A stretch of DNA of 64,000 nucleotides from Polytrichum commune (lineage: Eukaryota; Streptophyta; Polytrichopsida; Polytrichales; Polytrichaceae): NCBI GenBank assembly GCA_950295325.1, contig OX485804.1:18104001-18168000 (forward strand), given 5' to 3'. Under the pieces are notes generated by a model. That model ran no database searches, was not told where the DNA came from, and worked only from the letters and a program-made list of their open reading frames with translations. A program made the position numbers and the translations under genes. Positions 12,301-23,479 of this stretch are shown piece by piece (within the stretch, counting starts at the first letter, position 1; each line of letters opens with the position of its first letter).

Positions 12301-12780
12301 GGGCCGCTCTACACTATGGCCGAAGGTCGAGAGGCTGTCGTTTTCCATCAATCACATTACAAGAATCTAAGAATTCGGCCTCTGGACACTTCACACTAGA
12401 GGCCAAAGCCCAATCTCCAAAATGCCTACATGGCAATACTTTTTGACCAAGGCGGCGAACTCTTGAAGGAACTTTGGGTCGGATAGGAATGGTTACCCAA
12501 ACTATGATTGAGAGGCTGTCGAATTAAAAAATATATATATATGATAAGACCTTGACTGTTAGATTGAAGGGGTTGTTTTGGGCAAGGAAAAAGTGAGATG
12601 CTCTTTCTTCCTTTAGACTTTGGACTTGGCCTTTGGAGGCTTTACAATATGCCCGGCCGAAGGCTTCAATTCTTATATTTTATTGGTTATTTCTTAGTCC
12701 ATTGCTTGGGACTCTCAACAAAGTTTGGCCGTTCAATCCCATAGCCTCTCGACTTGGACGGCCAGAGTGTGAAGCGGCCC
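12301..12780. mobile_element. TIR element, family GGGCCGC, copy E (intact borders)
   Basis: This 480-bp element begins GGGCCGCTCTACACTATGG and ends AGAGTGTGAAGCGGCCC, with TTA directly repeated at both borders (12,298-12,300 and 12,781-12,783). Inner sequences GTCGAGAGGCTGTCG and ATAGCCTCTCGACTTGG are also inverted. It is non-autonomous and a good reference copy for the family seen at 7,598-9,522 and 45,927-46,372. Confidence 0.85.
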
Positions 12781-15153
12781 TTAAATCGACCCAAGACTCT
12801 CATGTCTAAACCGTGTTCAATTTAAGCAATCATTTATAAAGGCTCCATTTTGAGTTTGGGCCGCAATTAGGTGAGGGTACCATAATAAATGGGCTTGGAG
12901 TTGCTGGCTCGTGCCCTTGGCTCTCTCTTTGGGCAGGACGAGGTAGGAGTTCGACTCCCCTCGTTGGCATCTTGTCTTCCATAAGTCCTTTTAATGAAGG
13001 ATCGAGTTTGAAAATTTTCATCCTAGATTCATAAGTGGATGGAGGTGGAGACTTCATCCACCGTGAAGTTTTTCAAACTCTACCCAAGGGGGAGAGAAGC
13101 CACAGGCTGGGGCAGCATTGAAGCCTTTAGATCTCTCAAATCAAAATCGACGGCCGAGATCTTCCGAGCACGCAAGTTGATGGGAGGGCGTTCACAGCGC
13201 CTCAGTGATGTGGGTGACTGGCTGCCTGCCTGGGCACTGCACTTAACTGCAGCAACTGCAGGGAGGATAATTGGGGGATATGATTCCACCCCACAGCACT
13301 GGAGGCCCCTGTCCCAGCTACACTAACTAGGCTCATTAAAATAGTGTGGTTACCACTAAATTCCTGACAAAATGTTCAAGTATCTACATATCCCTCCCAA
13401 CTGTTTGTAATGATAAAGTGATATATATATATATATATGGTCTACTATAATAGTAAACCATATTCTCATAACGTGTTTCTTGTCACCTACAGCATAAATT
13501 ATTCAGCCATGTGGTTGAGTTCCATTTCTATATTTAGCATCTGACAAGGGCCTCCAATGCTTATCTTCATGGGAGGGAATTTCGACAATAGGAAGACAGT
13601 AACGCATGTATGAATATTGAAAAGCGACCATTGCCAGTATGAATGGTGTGAATAGTGCCGGGATCATAACTCCACCGTTTTTCCAAGTGTCAGCTTGAAC
13701 AATGATCGAATATGACTGCTCCGTTCGTGGGTCCACATACTACATTTTGTTTTAATACATGGTTAGTGAAATCGACCACATTGCTAACTTATGTTATCTA
13801 GGTTGTTCAATCGGTTTGGCTTTTTAAACACCTTCCGAGGTGGTAATAATAAAAATTGGGCCCCCTATAGAATGTTGCTTCATCCCGATTTAAGTTCACC
13901 AGACTAAGTCGGAGTGTTTGGCCCCGATTTAGGGGTCATCTTACCTTTAATTAGGACCCTCCAAGTTCTACAAGAGTAATCAACGTTATCACCCTCCCCT
14001 CCCTTGGTGTGTCCTCCACCCTTGGAAGGTGTTGTGAATATTCACCCTTGTTTGGTGGTTCGAACTTGGAGAATAAACAAAGTGATGTTTGTAAATGAAA
14101 ATTCCAAGACGTGTAGGGTTAGTCTATACACGTGACTAGGGGTTGTGGGAAAAAAAATGATTTAGGACTTGCGGTCAAGGTTGGAAGTCTACAACCATGA
14201 CCACAAGAAAGCCCAATAAGCTTGATTTTGAAGTTTTTTAGAGCTTTCCTCATGGGAGATAGTGTAAAGTGGATTTAGATTGGGACATAGTGCGAAGATC
14301 CTACATCTTATGTTGAGACAACCGAAGGTGACTTAAATAATGTTTGTCTCAAATGCGTACTTTCCCATGTTTGCTATGAAATACAACTTTGATTACCAAA
14401 CTTTAAATTTTGGTTGATGTGGAAATGTGGATGGAGAAGCTAGAGAAATTTGCAAAGGTGATGGTTGTGGAACCATAACTTGGTCACATAGCTTTTCCCC
14501 TAATTAAGTTGAACATTCATTCTTGAGTCTAGAATGTTTAAACAAATTTTCAACACGTAGTCCAATTTTTTTTTTGAATGGATGGTTTTTTGGTGTGTCA
14601 GATGTTAGATTTACACATAGCCATGTGCCATGCAAATGAGGGGTCCAACTCACATGAGTAACCAAATTTGGGCCACTTACCTTTTCTAGTTGTCTCATTG
14701 CAAAATCCGAGCAACCATGAATCGTTATCCAATTTTGGACATCCAAGGTTCTATGTCACTTTCTCGCCATTTTCTCACGTGGTCAATTTTTTGTAAAGTT
14801 ACCTTGAGTAAAGCGAAGTGGGATCACCACTTATTCTCCACCAACAAGGGAACTGTGGAAGCAATGGTCGTCGTCCATGGTCACTAGTGTAAACATACTC
14901 TTAGGTTCTATCGATTTCATATTGAATATGAATGATAAAGGGGTGATAAGACCATGATCAAGTGAACACAGTGGTATTCTTAAAGAATGTTACAAATGGA
15001 TAAGATTATTGCAGAACATAAGATATTGCAATAAATAAGTAAGAAAACATACTCTTGCATGAACACTCATACAACTCCACGTGCCTCCATGTCTCATGTT
15101 GTGAAATTGACTTTGTTTCAGTAACTTGAAGCTACGAGTCAAGACAATAAGTC
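12781..15153. other. Intergenic with possible SINE and dispersed repeat
   Basis: No gene is recognisable. At about 12,946 the sequence GGAGTTCGACTCCCC resembles a tRNA B box, so a decayed tRNA-derived SINE may span roughly 12,885-12,980, but no convincing A box or cloverleaf was seen. The block 13,497-13,560 (beginning ATTATTCAGCCATGTGG and including TATATTTAGCATCTGACA) recurs at 38,830-38,882. An (AT)n run lies at 13,422-13,438. A modest GC-rich patch at 13,085-13,320 has an open frame on each strand but no domain. Confidence 0.45.
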
Positions 15154-15573
15154 TATGGGGAGGTCACTTCATTGTCAAGTTGAACATCACATGCGAACAA
15201 AGTTTGCTATCCCTATATTGCATGCCATAGATTAATTTATAATTTATAATATTTTTTCTACATATACGTAACCATTGATAGTATTTTTGTATATTTTTTT
15301 GAATTTTTTGTCATCTTCATTTTTGTAGTAATATTTTTAGTTCAATTCTGCATCATTCTAGTTAGAAACGGTATGTTTTATAAAAGAAAACAAATCATCA
15401 AATTTAGTTACCATTTTTTTACTATGTAATAGATACCATGTTTATCTACTCATGAAAAAAATGGATAAAAATTTGACCGGTTTCGGTGATGCTTTATGTA
15501 AAAAGTAGGATTTTTTACATGTAAAGTGTTTGCACGTGGTTGTTCAACTTTATAATGGAGTGACCTCCCTGTG
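15154..15573. mobile_element. MITE with 8-bp target duplication
   Basis: This 420-bp element has inverted ends TATGGGGAGGTCACTTCATT and, as reverse complement of the right end, CACAGGGAGGTCACTCCATT. AATAAGTC is repeated at both borders (15,146-15,153 and 15,574-15,581). The interior is AT-rich and matches the 7,885-8,288 element in inverted orientation (TATCTACTCATGAAAAA and AACCATTGATA blocks). An 8-bp duplication suggests hAT or MULE mobilisation. Confidence 0.8.
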
Positions 15574-16148
15574 AATAAGTCACAACATTCAAATGTCATA
15601 CTACTGAGCTTATTAATTGAAGCTAGTGATAAATCAAACCTTAAAGACATATGAACCTTGTGTGGTCAATATTCTTAATTAAATGCTTACATTCAACCAA
15701 CATGTGATAAGGTTCTAATCAAGATCAAACACCGAAAAAACACGTGTTATGATGAGATTGGACTATGTGCTTAGAATATAGACAACATTATAGGTTTGAT
15801 AGTGAAGTTACACAGTTGGGAAGCCGCCTGTATGTTATGTGAAGAGAACAAGAAACTCCATTTTGAACTCTAATATGTATATTTCTTAATCTCAACTCCA
15901 CACCTAAAATGGTCTTAATTAACACTTCAAATGGTTAATACACGACTTGTAATTGCTAGCCGAATGATACAAGTCATGATCTGGTCCAAAGTATCAGTGA
16001 AGTTGAAAATGGTGACATTAGGGCTACAAATTTGACTTGTCCCAACATGAGAGCCTCGTTTTTTTAAACAGGATCAACACAAATGTAAACATCTCTAGAA
16101 GTTCATTTTAATTCCTTGATGTAGCTATTGAAATCTTCTATGACCTAA
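15574..16148. other. Intergenic, nothing seen
   Basis: AT-rich sequence without a recognisable gene, bounded element or strong repeat. Confidence 0.5.
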
Positions 16149-16643
16149 GAGCTACTTCACACATGAGACTGAGGGCCCGTGACCATTGCACTTCAAGCAC
16201 TCTCATTGGTGGAAAAGGCGGAGCTGGTCCAAGTTCGCTTCACACTACGCTTGAGGGACCAACGGAGTATGTGAATGCAAGACGGATGTAAAGTGTACAT
16301 GGATTCTCCTACATGGCATCAAATGGACCATGTTTCACTTGGACTATTTTTTTGAAAGCATCTCTTGGTTGTAGGTCTAATATAAAACCGGGAGATCATG
16401 GCACTCCGAAATCTCACAATCGTTTATTTACTATATTTTATCATGTATGAGGACTTGCATGAGTGGAAAGTCATTGAAACAACGTTTGGTTGAGGGCCTA
16501 GTCACGTAAGACTTCACACTACACTTGAGGGCCTGTGACCACACTACATGATTTTGGAAGTTTCTTGGGACAACCTTTAGACACTTCTATTGGGCTCTCA
16601 CAATGTCATGGTCATGGCTCTTGGCTCCTGTGTGAAGCGGCTC
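16149..16643. mobile_element. TIR element, family GGGCCAC, copy D
   Basis: This is a copy of the same family as 39,769-40,271 in the opposite orientation: it begins GAGCTACTTCACACATGAG, continues into GGGCCCGTGACCATT, and ends TGTGTGAAGCGGCTC. The terminal triplets have decayed from GGG to GAG. Flanking triplets are TAA and TCA, so the duplication is not exact. The element has no coding capacity. Confidence 0.7.
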
Positions 16644-16644
16644 T

Positions 16645-16838
16645 CACTACTACGAAACGTGGCCTAAAATCACACTTCTCATTTGACACGGGTGTTCATT
16701 AGCACATGGCCCTATTGACAAGTGTTGATTATGATCTACAATTGTCATAGATTGCACTCAACTCATGTGGATGGAGTCATGTGCTAATGACCGCCCTTGT
16801 CAAATGGGAAGTGTGTTCTAGGACCACGTTTCCTAGTG
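16645..16838. mobile_element. CACTA-type foldback MITE
   Basis: The element begins CACTACTACGAAACGTGG and ends CCACGTTTCCTAGTG, the CACTA...TAGTG terminus that defines the CACTA (EnSpm) superfamily. About 60 bp at each end are inverted copies of each other (for example TCATTTGACACGGG and CTTGTCAAATGG, then ATTAGCACATG and CATGTGCTAAT), leaving a short loop. At 194 bp it could fold into one long hairpin. No 3-bp target duplication is obvious. Confidence 0.8.
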
Positions 16839-17124
16839 ATGATGTTGTTTTGGCCTTTTGGTCTCAACTTTTCTTAAAAGCCAATGGGGACCGAACAAAA
16901 GTGGGGATGGGTGGATGATTTAAAGCATGGTGAGCTAGATAGACATGGCAAGGCTTCATATGGCAAGGCCTAGATTGCAATAGAGTAGAACTGCCTATTT
17001 TCAATTAGGACCCCATCAGGGATCTTTAGGGTGCTATAGTTTTGAGAAGGTTGGGATTGATTTTTATGATAGCTTTTTGTGGGTGGTTAAAATAAGGTTC
17101 CACGTTCCAGGGTTTCTAAGGGTC

Positions 17125-17224
17125 CATGTAGGCCGCTTGCCCACTAGATTCTAGTGAAAATGTAGATGCTACCAAGTGAAATTTGCATTTCCACTAGAAT
17201 TTGGTGGGCAAAGTGGCCTACATG
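17125..17224. repeat. 100-bp near-perfect inverted repeat (hairpin)
   Basis: The 38-bp arms begin CATGTAGGCCGCTTGCCCAC and end GTGGGCAAAGTGGCCTACATG minus one base of overlap, with a loop of about 25 bp. It could be a tiny MITE or a small-RNA hairpin precursor. There is no flanking evidence to decide. Confidence 0.65.
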
Positions 17225-17914
17225 AAAACTAACTATAAGTCTCCAACTTCAATTATGGTATCACCAAGGGATAAAAAATGCCATGAGACGTGTCCCCGGT
17301 TTTTAAGTGCTAAAGTGAGGAGGAATCCATCTCAAAATGAGTAGTTATGGCAAACTCTCGACTTTTGGCTTCAAAATTTCACAGTTGTTTTAATACGAGG
17401 AATAAAATTACCCAAAAAATTGCAATCCTCGTGATTTCTATCTTCCTGCACGGGGAAAATCTAGACCGCCTTAAACTTCTACAAAAATTCTCTTAAGTTA
17501 TGGTTAAGGGCGCTTCTACTCTATCCACACAACCATGGAGTACTTGATTTGTTTTTTTATTTTGTTTTTTATTTTTTGAATTTTGGTTAATGAAACACGA
17601 TCTGATCCATTGCCAAAAATAATTGAAGGCCACATGGATTGTTTTCTTCTAGTCAAATCTAGTATAGTCAAGTAACCCTTGCCAAATTGTTTGATGTACC
17701 TTCTTAACATTTTATCTCGTTGTTAAAGGTGAGATCATTCCTCTTAATACAAATGGTCCAAAGCGTTATTCCTCTAAGGAGCAACCAAATCCTAGAGAAA
17801 TTTGCTAAGTGTTACATTCAAACCAACATAGCATGTGTTTGGGGTGTGTTTGAAACTATGCATGCAATATATATGTTGGATATATGAAAGTGGTTCCAAG
17901 ATGACTACACATTA

Positions 17915-18452
17915 AGGGCCAATGTACATCATGGATCATGAAGTCAAACCATGTAAGATGGCCTTTTTCCATGGTCCAACTTCCATGTTCCGATTTCTTA
18001 AAAAAACAATTTACAAAGCCTTTGGGCCCCGCACTAGGTGTAAACGGAATGTGGACCAAGAGGAATGACCATGCACCAAAAAGTGAACTTGTTGATTTTC
18101 TACAAAATATATGTCCAAAAATGGCAGTTTTGAGATTTTTTTTTTCTCTAGTCTTCATCTTCTCTTCCCCGAAAAAAATCATTAAAAATTTATACAACAA
18201 TATTTCTATGTCATGGGCCCTTGCCTTTTTTAACTAGAGCACTTCTTTTACCTCTCCCACCGCAAAACTTGTTGGACCATGTCAGTGGATAATGTAGGCC
18301 TTAAAATAAGTATTTTGGGGACCTCAAACATCATGATCACTTTGACACTTTGCTTGGTGTAAACTAAAGTGATCCCGGGACGAGTTCAACATTCAATCAC
18401 AAATTTTACAAGGCCTTGGAACAACTTCGTGGTCCATGGTGTAAACATCCCC
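17915..18452. mobile_element. PIF/Harbinger-like MITE G, copy 1
   Basis: The left end contains TGTACATCATGGATCATGAAG and the right end CTTCGTGGTCCATGGTGTAAAC minus terminal bases, inverted relative to each other, and the whole element matches 49,396-49,972. The flank is TTA on the left and TAG on the right, a slightly decayed 3-bp duplication. Open frames on both strands are repeat sequence and show no protein domain. Confidence 0.75.
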
Positions 18453-19479
18453 TAGGATCACACTTCTTCAAGTGGAAATGGTCCCGAACCTCCTTCAAGT
18501 GAAAGCATCAAGTAGGCATCAAATTCATGAATAGAAGTGGGCGTGTGCTTCAGAAATTTCAAAATATTTCTAGAATGTCCGCATCGCTTTTGATATGAAC
18601 ATGATCATACTTATGTCCAATTTATGTGTGTTTAACCTCCCATTAAAGCTCCATACTGGTTAGCTATATAATGAGACAAGTGACCGTATAAGGCACACTA
18701 TATGTATACATATATCACTTCATAGAACACATATGCCTTAGAGGTAGTTGAGTTATGAACAAAAACCTTGTCATTAATGTGTACACATACGAACACAAAT
18801 TGTATTCCAAGTGGGTCATAACATTATTAAGCAAGTTCTCGTTCATTCATGTGGGCCCCAAGAATGTAATCGTGGGATGCCACAACTAGTGCAAATTCAT
18901 CATCAAACCATGTTATTAAATAACATAGTATTAAATCACACGTAGGAGTATATTATTATATTCTATTCTATGCTCTATTTTAGTGTCCTATTTCAAGAAT
19001 AATGGCTAAATCTATTGTATTTTTATGGGTTATGCTCAAACATGCACTCTTGTTTACTCTAGGTAAATTGAGTTGGTTTATGATGGTCAAAACCTAATAA
19101 TGTTTAAGCAAAATCATCTATTGGAAAGGTGAAAACACGATTACCACTTCTAAAGCTTGTTTTTTTTTTTCTTCCCCCCCATTTTCAAACAACTTTAGTT
19201 CACAAATGGTTTAGAAGTCCTAAGTTAGTTTAATGGGGTCTAGTTGGAGTGTTTTGCTAGAGCCCGTTCTTCCATGATGAATGAGTTCACGTAGACACCA
19301 CGAAGCTATAATCCTAATGCCACTTGGGACATGTGTGATTGTCAATTGATGATGGAAGAAATTTACAATAGTCTTTTTTTCTTGGCAAAATATACAAGTG
19401 CCTTGCTAAATTCCTATTTATAAGAATTGAGCCTACTCTATCATACTAGAATGTATTGGCTCACCACCTAAATATTGTA
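18453..19479. other. Intergenic, nothing seen
   Basis: AT-rich sequence without a recognisable gene or bounded element. Confidence 0.5.
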
Positions 19480-19868
19480 CTCCCTCTTTAGTATGACACG
19501 TTTGGGAAACAGAAAAAAAGTCGTATTATTTAGTTGTCATCTTCTCATTAGTATGAAAAATGGTATAATGTTGTTGTATTATTGAGGAAATACGAAAACA
19601 TAAGTAAAGATGAGCTTAAAAATATATCCAATGAGTTAAAGCAATATGGATGGTATGAAAGAATAATTTATAACTCCAAACAAATACAAATATTCTCAAG
19701 AACTCTTGAAATAAGAGTTCAAAGACATCCGGTGTTGCTTACCCAAGTTAGCAACTGTCATCTTATTTAAATTTCATGTTAACTTTTGAAACTTGATAAT
19801 GTCATTAACACCAAAATACAAAGAGTTCTAAAAAACTAGACAACGATGATGCATGATGTTGAGCATCT
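19480..19868. mobile_element. Tigger/mariner-like fragment
   Basis: This matches the left half of the element at 8,303-9,078 over about 390 bp: it begins CTCCCTCTTTAGTATGACA and ends at GATGCATGATGTTGAGCATC. The right half is absent, so it is a truncated copy. Confidence 0.7.
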
Positions 19869-20084
19869 ATGAGCTTTACTTCAGGTGGAGCAACATTATC
19901 CACAGCTACTAGGATCTTAAGGTTAGACTGTACCAAGATGGAATGGTAAAGTAGCTCATCATGGACACAACCTCCTCCAAAATAGTTGCCAACGGACACA
20001 TGCTAGATTTGTAGCGTAAAATAAACAAATCGGCCTCATTCTACAAACCATTGACCCTCTAGGAAGGTTGTCTATAATAGGAAC

Positions 20085-20470
20085 TTCTCCTCAACAACGA
20101 ACAGAGAGAACTGACCGCTAGTTACAGATGAACCGGTTGAGGTTCGAGACTTCAGGAAACTACTGGTCATTTGAAAGGAATCTAGAGAATATACCTTCAC
20201 AACTATATAACGAAAAACCAAAAGATCACAACATTTGACCAGTTGGACTTGAAAACCCTAGGATCTCAACTAAGGGCTGATCACACGGACCATGTTAGAC
20301 ATCATCCATCAACATCTTTGGTTATAGTAATGCGAAAAGTGGTGGACCAACATCTAATTCTAAACATAATCCCCATCAATTTCATGGTTGGAATTGGACG
20401 AAAAGTTTGGTGCGATCGGGGCACCATGAGTGTGCCCAAAAACCTTACCGGACTCTGCTTCTACTTTAGT
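20085..20470. repeat. Dispersed repeat R2, copy 2
   Basis: It shares CTAGTTACAGATGAACCGG and following blocks with 9,535-10,230. No borders are defined. Confidence 0.5.
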
Positions 20471-21477
20471 AATAGCAGGTGAGTGTGGCAAAGGCGGGCT
20501 CTATTTCAACTTCTTTTCGCTTCCTTTTGTACCAGGGTTTGGTTGCCTTCCGATTGATACATTCATTCACATATCATTGATAGTACGGGATGGCCCTATC
20601 TTCTAACTTGACCCATGCAAGTAAGTTGGCACCGCAATGGTCCATATCAGGTACATGGTTGTTATTTGGTCACTTTTTTTTTTATGGGACATGTATATTG
20701 GATCCGTGCGTGGTTAAGTGAGGATCAAGGAACATAAACCATAAAAACGCATTTGTTAAGAAAAGATTGGACATGTTTTCGGATTTAATGAACTGCTTTA
20801 CACTCAAGAGTGAACATGATTGAGAGGACATGTCTATATATATTCAATTAAGGGATCAACAAACATGCACTTTTGATAATCACCATATCTAAATAAAGGA
20901 AGATATGATTTCCAGTATTAAATGGAAACTGGGTTGGCTTGAACCCCACATGACATTCTCATGATTCAACCAAACTTTCTCCTACTGAGGGCACTGGAGT
21001 TCATCATCTCATGGACAAGGAAAAAGGAACAACGGCCTTCGCTCCCTTTTTCACTCTCGCAAACCGTTTGGAAGTACGACCAAAAATGACAACTAATCCA
21101 AAAACACAACTCCTAACTTATACCATGTCCACATGAGGGCCAGTTGTTGGTCCTATGCAATATGAGGAGTCCCTCTTGACAAGGAAAATGCATCTCCTTT
21201 TGAAATTTTACTACTACTAGTAAAGATTTTTCATCATGCTCACAATAACTTCATTGGATGTAATGCATTGTACATTCATTGATGCATACAAGACAAAAAC
21301 TCCTAATACATTTATTGCTTATTCATCTCAAATGACCTCAAGTACATTGATTTGGGGTCTTAAAAGAGAACTTCAATGTCAAATGAACTTAAAAAATAGA
21401 TCAAGTAGCCTCCGAGCTGCATATATATGACTTTAGGGCTTTTATATATGTTGGACAAATGAGAAGTAAACTACACT
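20471..21477. other. Intergenic, nothing seen
   Basis: No recognisable gene or bounded element. Confidence 0.5.
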
Positions 21478-21702
21478 AAATTTGATATTTAATGTCCCTA
21501 TGGCAACTTTTTGGATGAAACTTCTTATGAATAAGCGAACAATTGTTGTCATGGATGGTGGATGAGCTCATCCGTTGGCCGAAACCCTACCTCCTCATGT
21601 CAGCAACTTGCGATGAAATGTTGTCATGAATGATTGAAATTTAAATGAAAATCCACTTGGTACAGTGACAGTAATTACAACATTGTAAATCTATAAACCC
21701 CC
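21478..21702. repeat. Dispersed repeat R1, copy 2
   Basis: Similar throughout to 560-812, ending in the same C-rich run. Confidence 0.6.
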
Positions 21703-22800
21703 CCTCAAACTCAACAAAGCGGTACACCTCATTACCCAAACATTACAAGCCAACAAAAACACTTGGTTCTTCACATTGACCAACGCAAGCGATCTTAATA
21801 AACAACCTCCAGACCAAACAATCCCATAATGGCTCCTTAAATGCACATGCACACAAAGAACGTGTCAATGCCAAACCAAATTAAGACCAGACATCCTATG
21901 CATAATCGGAGCCCCAAACCAAACACAAACACACCTATATCACCCTCTCCCGAACACACGGTCCTAAACAAAATAAAACCATATAACAAACAAGCCCCCG
22001 TCCCCCCACCCTAATGAAATGGGATAACTAGTACATCACCAAAACCCACCTCCCAAAGGAGGCATAACGGAACACCCTATACTGCATCACGGAACACCAT
22101 GATCAACATAGGACGAACGGGCTCACATTCATGCCGGTATTTAGATACATGCGTAATTTTTTTTCCTTTTCTTTTTGTATAACCACCATCCCCTCTTTCT
22201 CTCTAACATATATACCTTCAATTGGGTCGGGTCGGGTCGGGTCGGGACGGGTCGGGACGGGTCATGAGTCATGAGCTCCAGAGCGGTTGCCGAGCCTGCC
22301 ACGTTGCATCTACTCCACACAAAATCTAAACACCGTCTGCTACAAGCCGACAACAACAATAATAATTGAATTGCGACATGTGCTGAAACTTGGCCCGTCA
22401 CTGATCGGTCTCCCTCTGTCCGCCTTTTGGCCTCTGTGGTACAGATGCCTGCTTTCCTGTAGATCGTTCCCGAAGGCTTATTCAATGTTGATGGAATTTT
22501 GCAGGCCCCTAGCTAGTACCTCATAAGTTAGCAGAAAGTGGCTTTGAGCAAGCATGGTAGAAATTGGACCACATCACCCCCCCCCCGGGGCCCATGCAAG
22601 GACACCCGTGCCCGATCTCCCCCCCCCCCCCCCTCCTCCCTCCCAACCGCCTCCAAGTAATTGCGAGGCAAGCCACCAACATTTCTCCACTTTCCTACAA
22701 TTTGGAAAGGAAAGGAGGCTTATTGCCATGTTATGGTACTCCGACAAACTGTGCATCCTATTGTTTGGCCTAGGCAGCCAACTCGTTCCGTTTGGTGGGC
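21703..22800. other. A/C-rich and G/C-rich intergenic DNA, no gene
   Basis: From 21,703 to 22,060 the plus strand is strongly A/C-rich, resembling 42,340-42,560. At 22,224-22,262 there is a GGGTC/GGGAC pentanucleotide array. C-runs lie near 22,578-22,586 and 22,619-22,633. Open frames through the C-runs are compositional. The segment is the left flank of the large MULE. Confidence 0.5.
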
Positions 22801-22811
22801 CCCGGGAAATG

Positions 22812-22868
22812 GGGGAGTGCTATCTTGTGAGCGGTGAGCAGTGAGCGGTAATTTGTGAGCGGTGAAGA
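22812..22868 (+). repeat. Left TIR of the large MULE with 7-bp repeats
   Basis: After GGGGAGTGCTATCTT come 7-bp units in strict register: GTGAGCG at 22,827, GTGAGCA at 22,834, GTGAGCG at 22,841, a diverged GTAATTT, and GTGAGCG at 22,855. Such reiterated subterminal motifs are often transposase-binding sites; that role is inferred here. Confidence 0.8.
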
Positions 22869-23479
22869 AAACAAAATATTTGGTAATAGGATCCCTAGTA
22901 TCTTATAACCGTGGCCTAAAGAAATAATTTTTTAGGGTTCAATAATAAGAAGATTGGGGAGGACAAACAATATGAATGCTAGATTGCAAGTAGTGAGCAA
23001 TGAAAAAGACCAATATGTACACGACTCGGGGTTGCTAGTATGTGAGCATGCGAGCGTGAACCTGTGAGCCTTCAATTTTTTCCCGGTTATGGTTTGTAAA
23101 TCGGTTGGGGGACTATGATTGTGGAATTACATGTAAGGGTCTATAGTCCAAATGAACAACAAATGATAATGTTGCTATAACAATTTTGTACTAAAAATGA
23201 ACTAATATACATTCAATTGTTGAGATAATAATGATATAATTGGAGACGATGTGTAAGCAAATTCATGTTGAAAACAAGTGTAGCATGTTAGAATGTCTCA
23301 CTATAATACACATCGATGTAAAATCTGAATACATCATAACACCATCATAAGGGTGACATTTACGAAGTCCAAAACATAAAGAACAACAAAAGTGGATTGT
23401 AGATATAAATCGAGTAGTAGGCTTAAATTGCTGAAGTTTTTGGAAATCAAATATCAAAAATCAAATCATGAATACAAAC

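Noticed and set aside
12946-12962. tRNA gene on the plus strand.
   Set aside because: Only a B-box-like word; no cloverleaf.
13039-13326. A 95-codon plus-strand frame in a GC-richer patch as a host gene.
   Set aside because: Both strands are open over the same interval, and neither shows a domain or splice context.
22554-22844. Proline-rich open frames through the C-runs.
   Set aside because: Open only because of homopolymer C tracts; frames overlap and no domain is seen.
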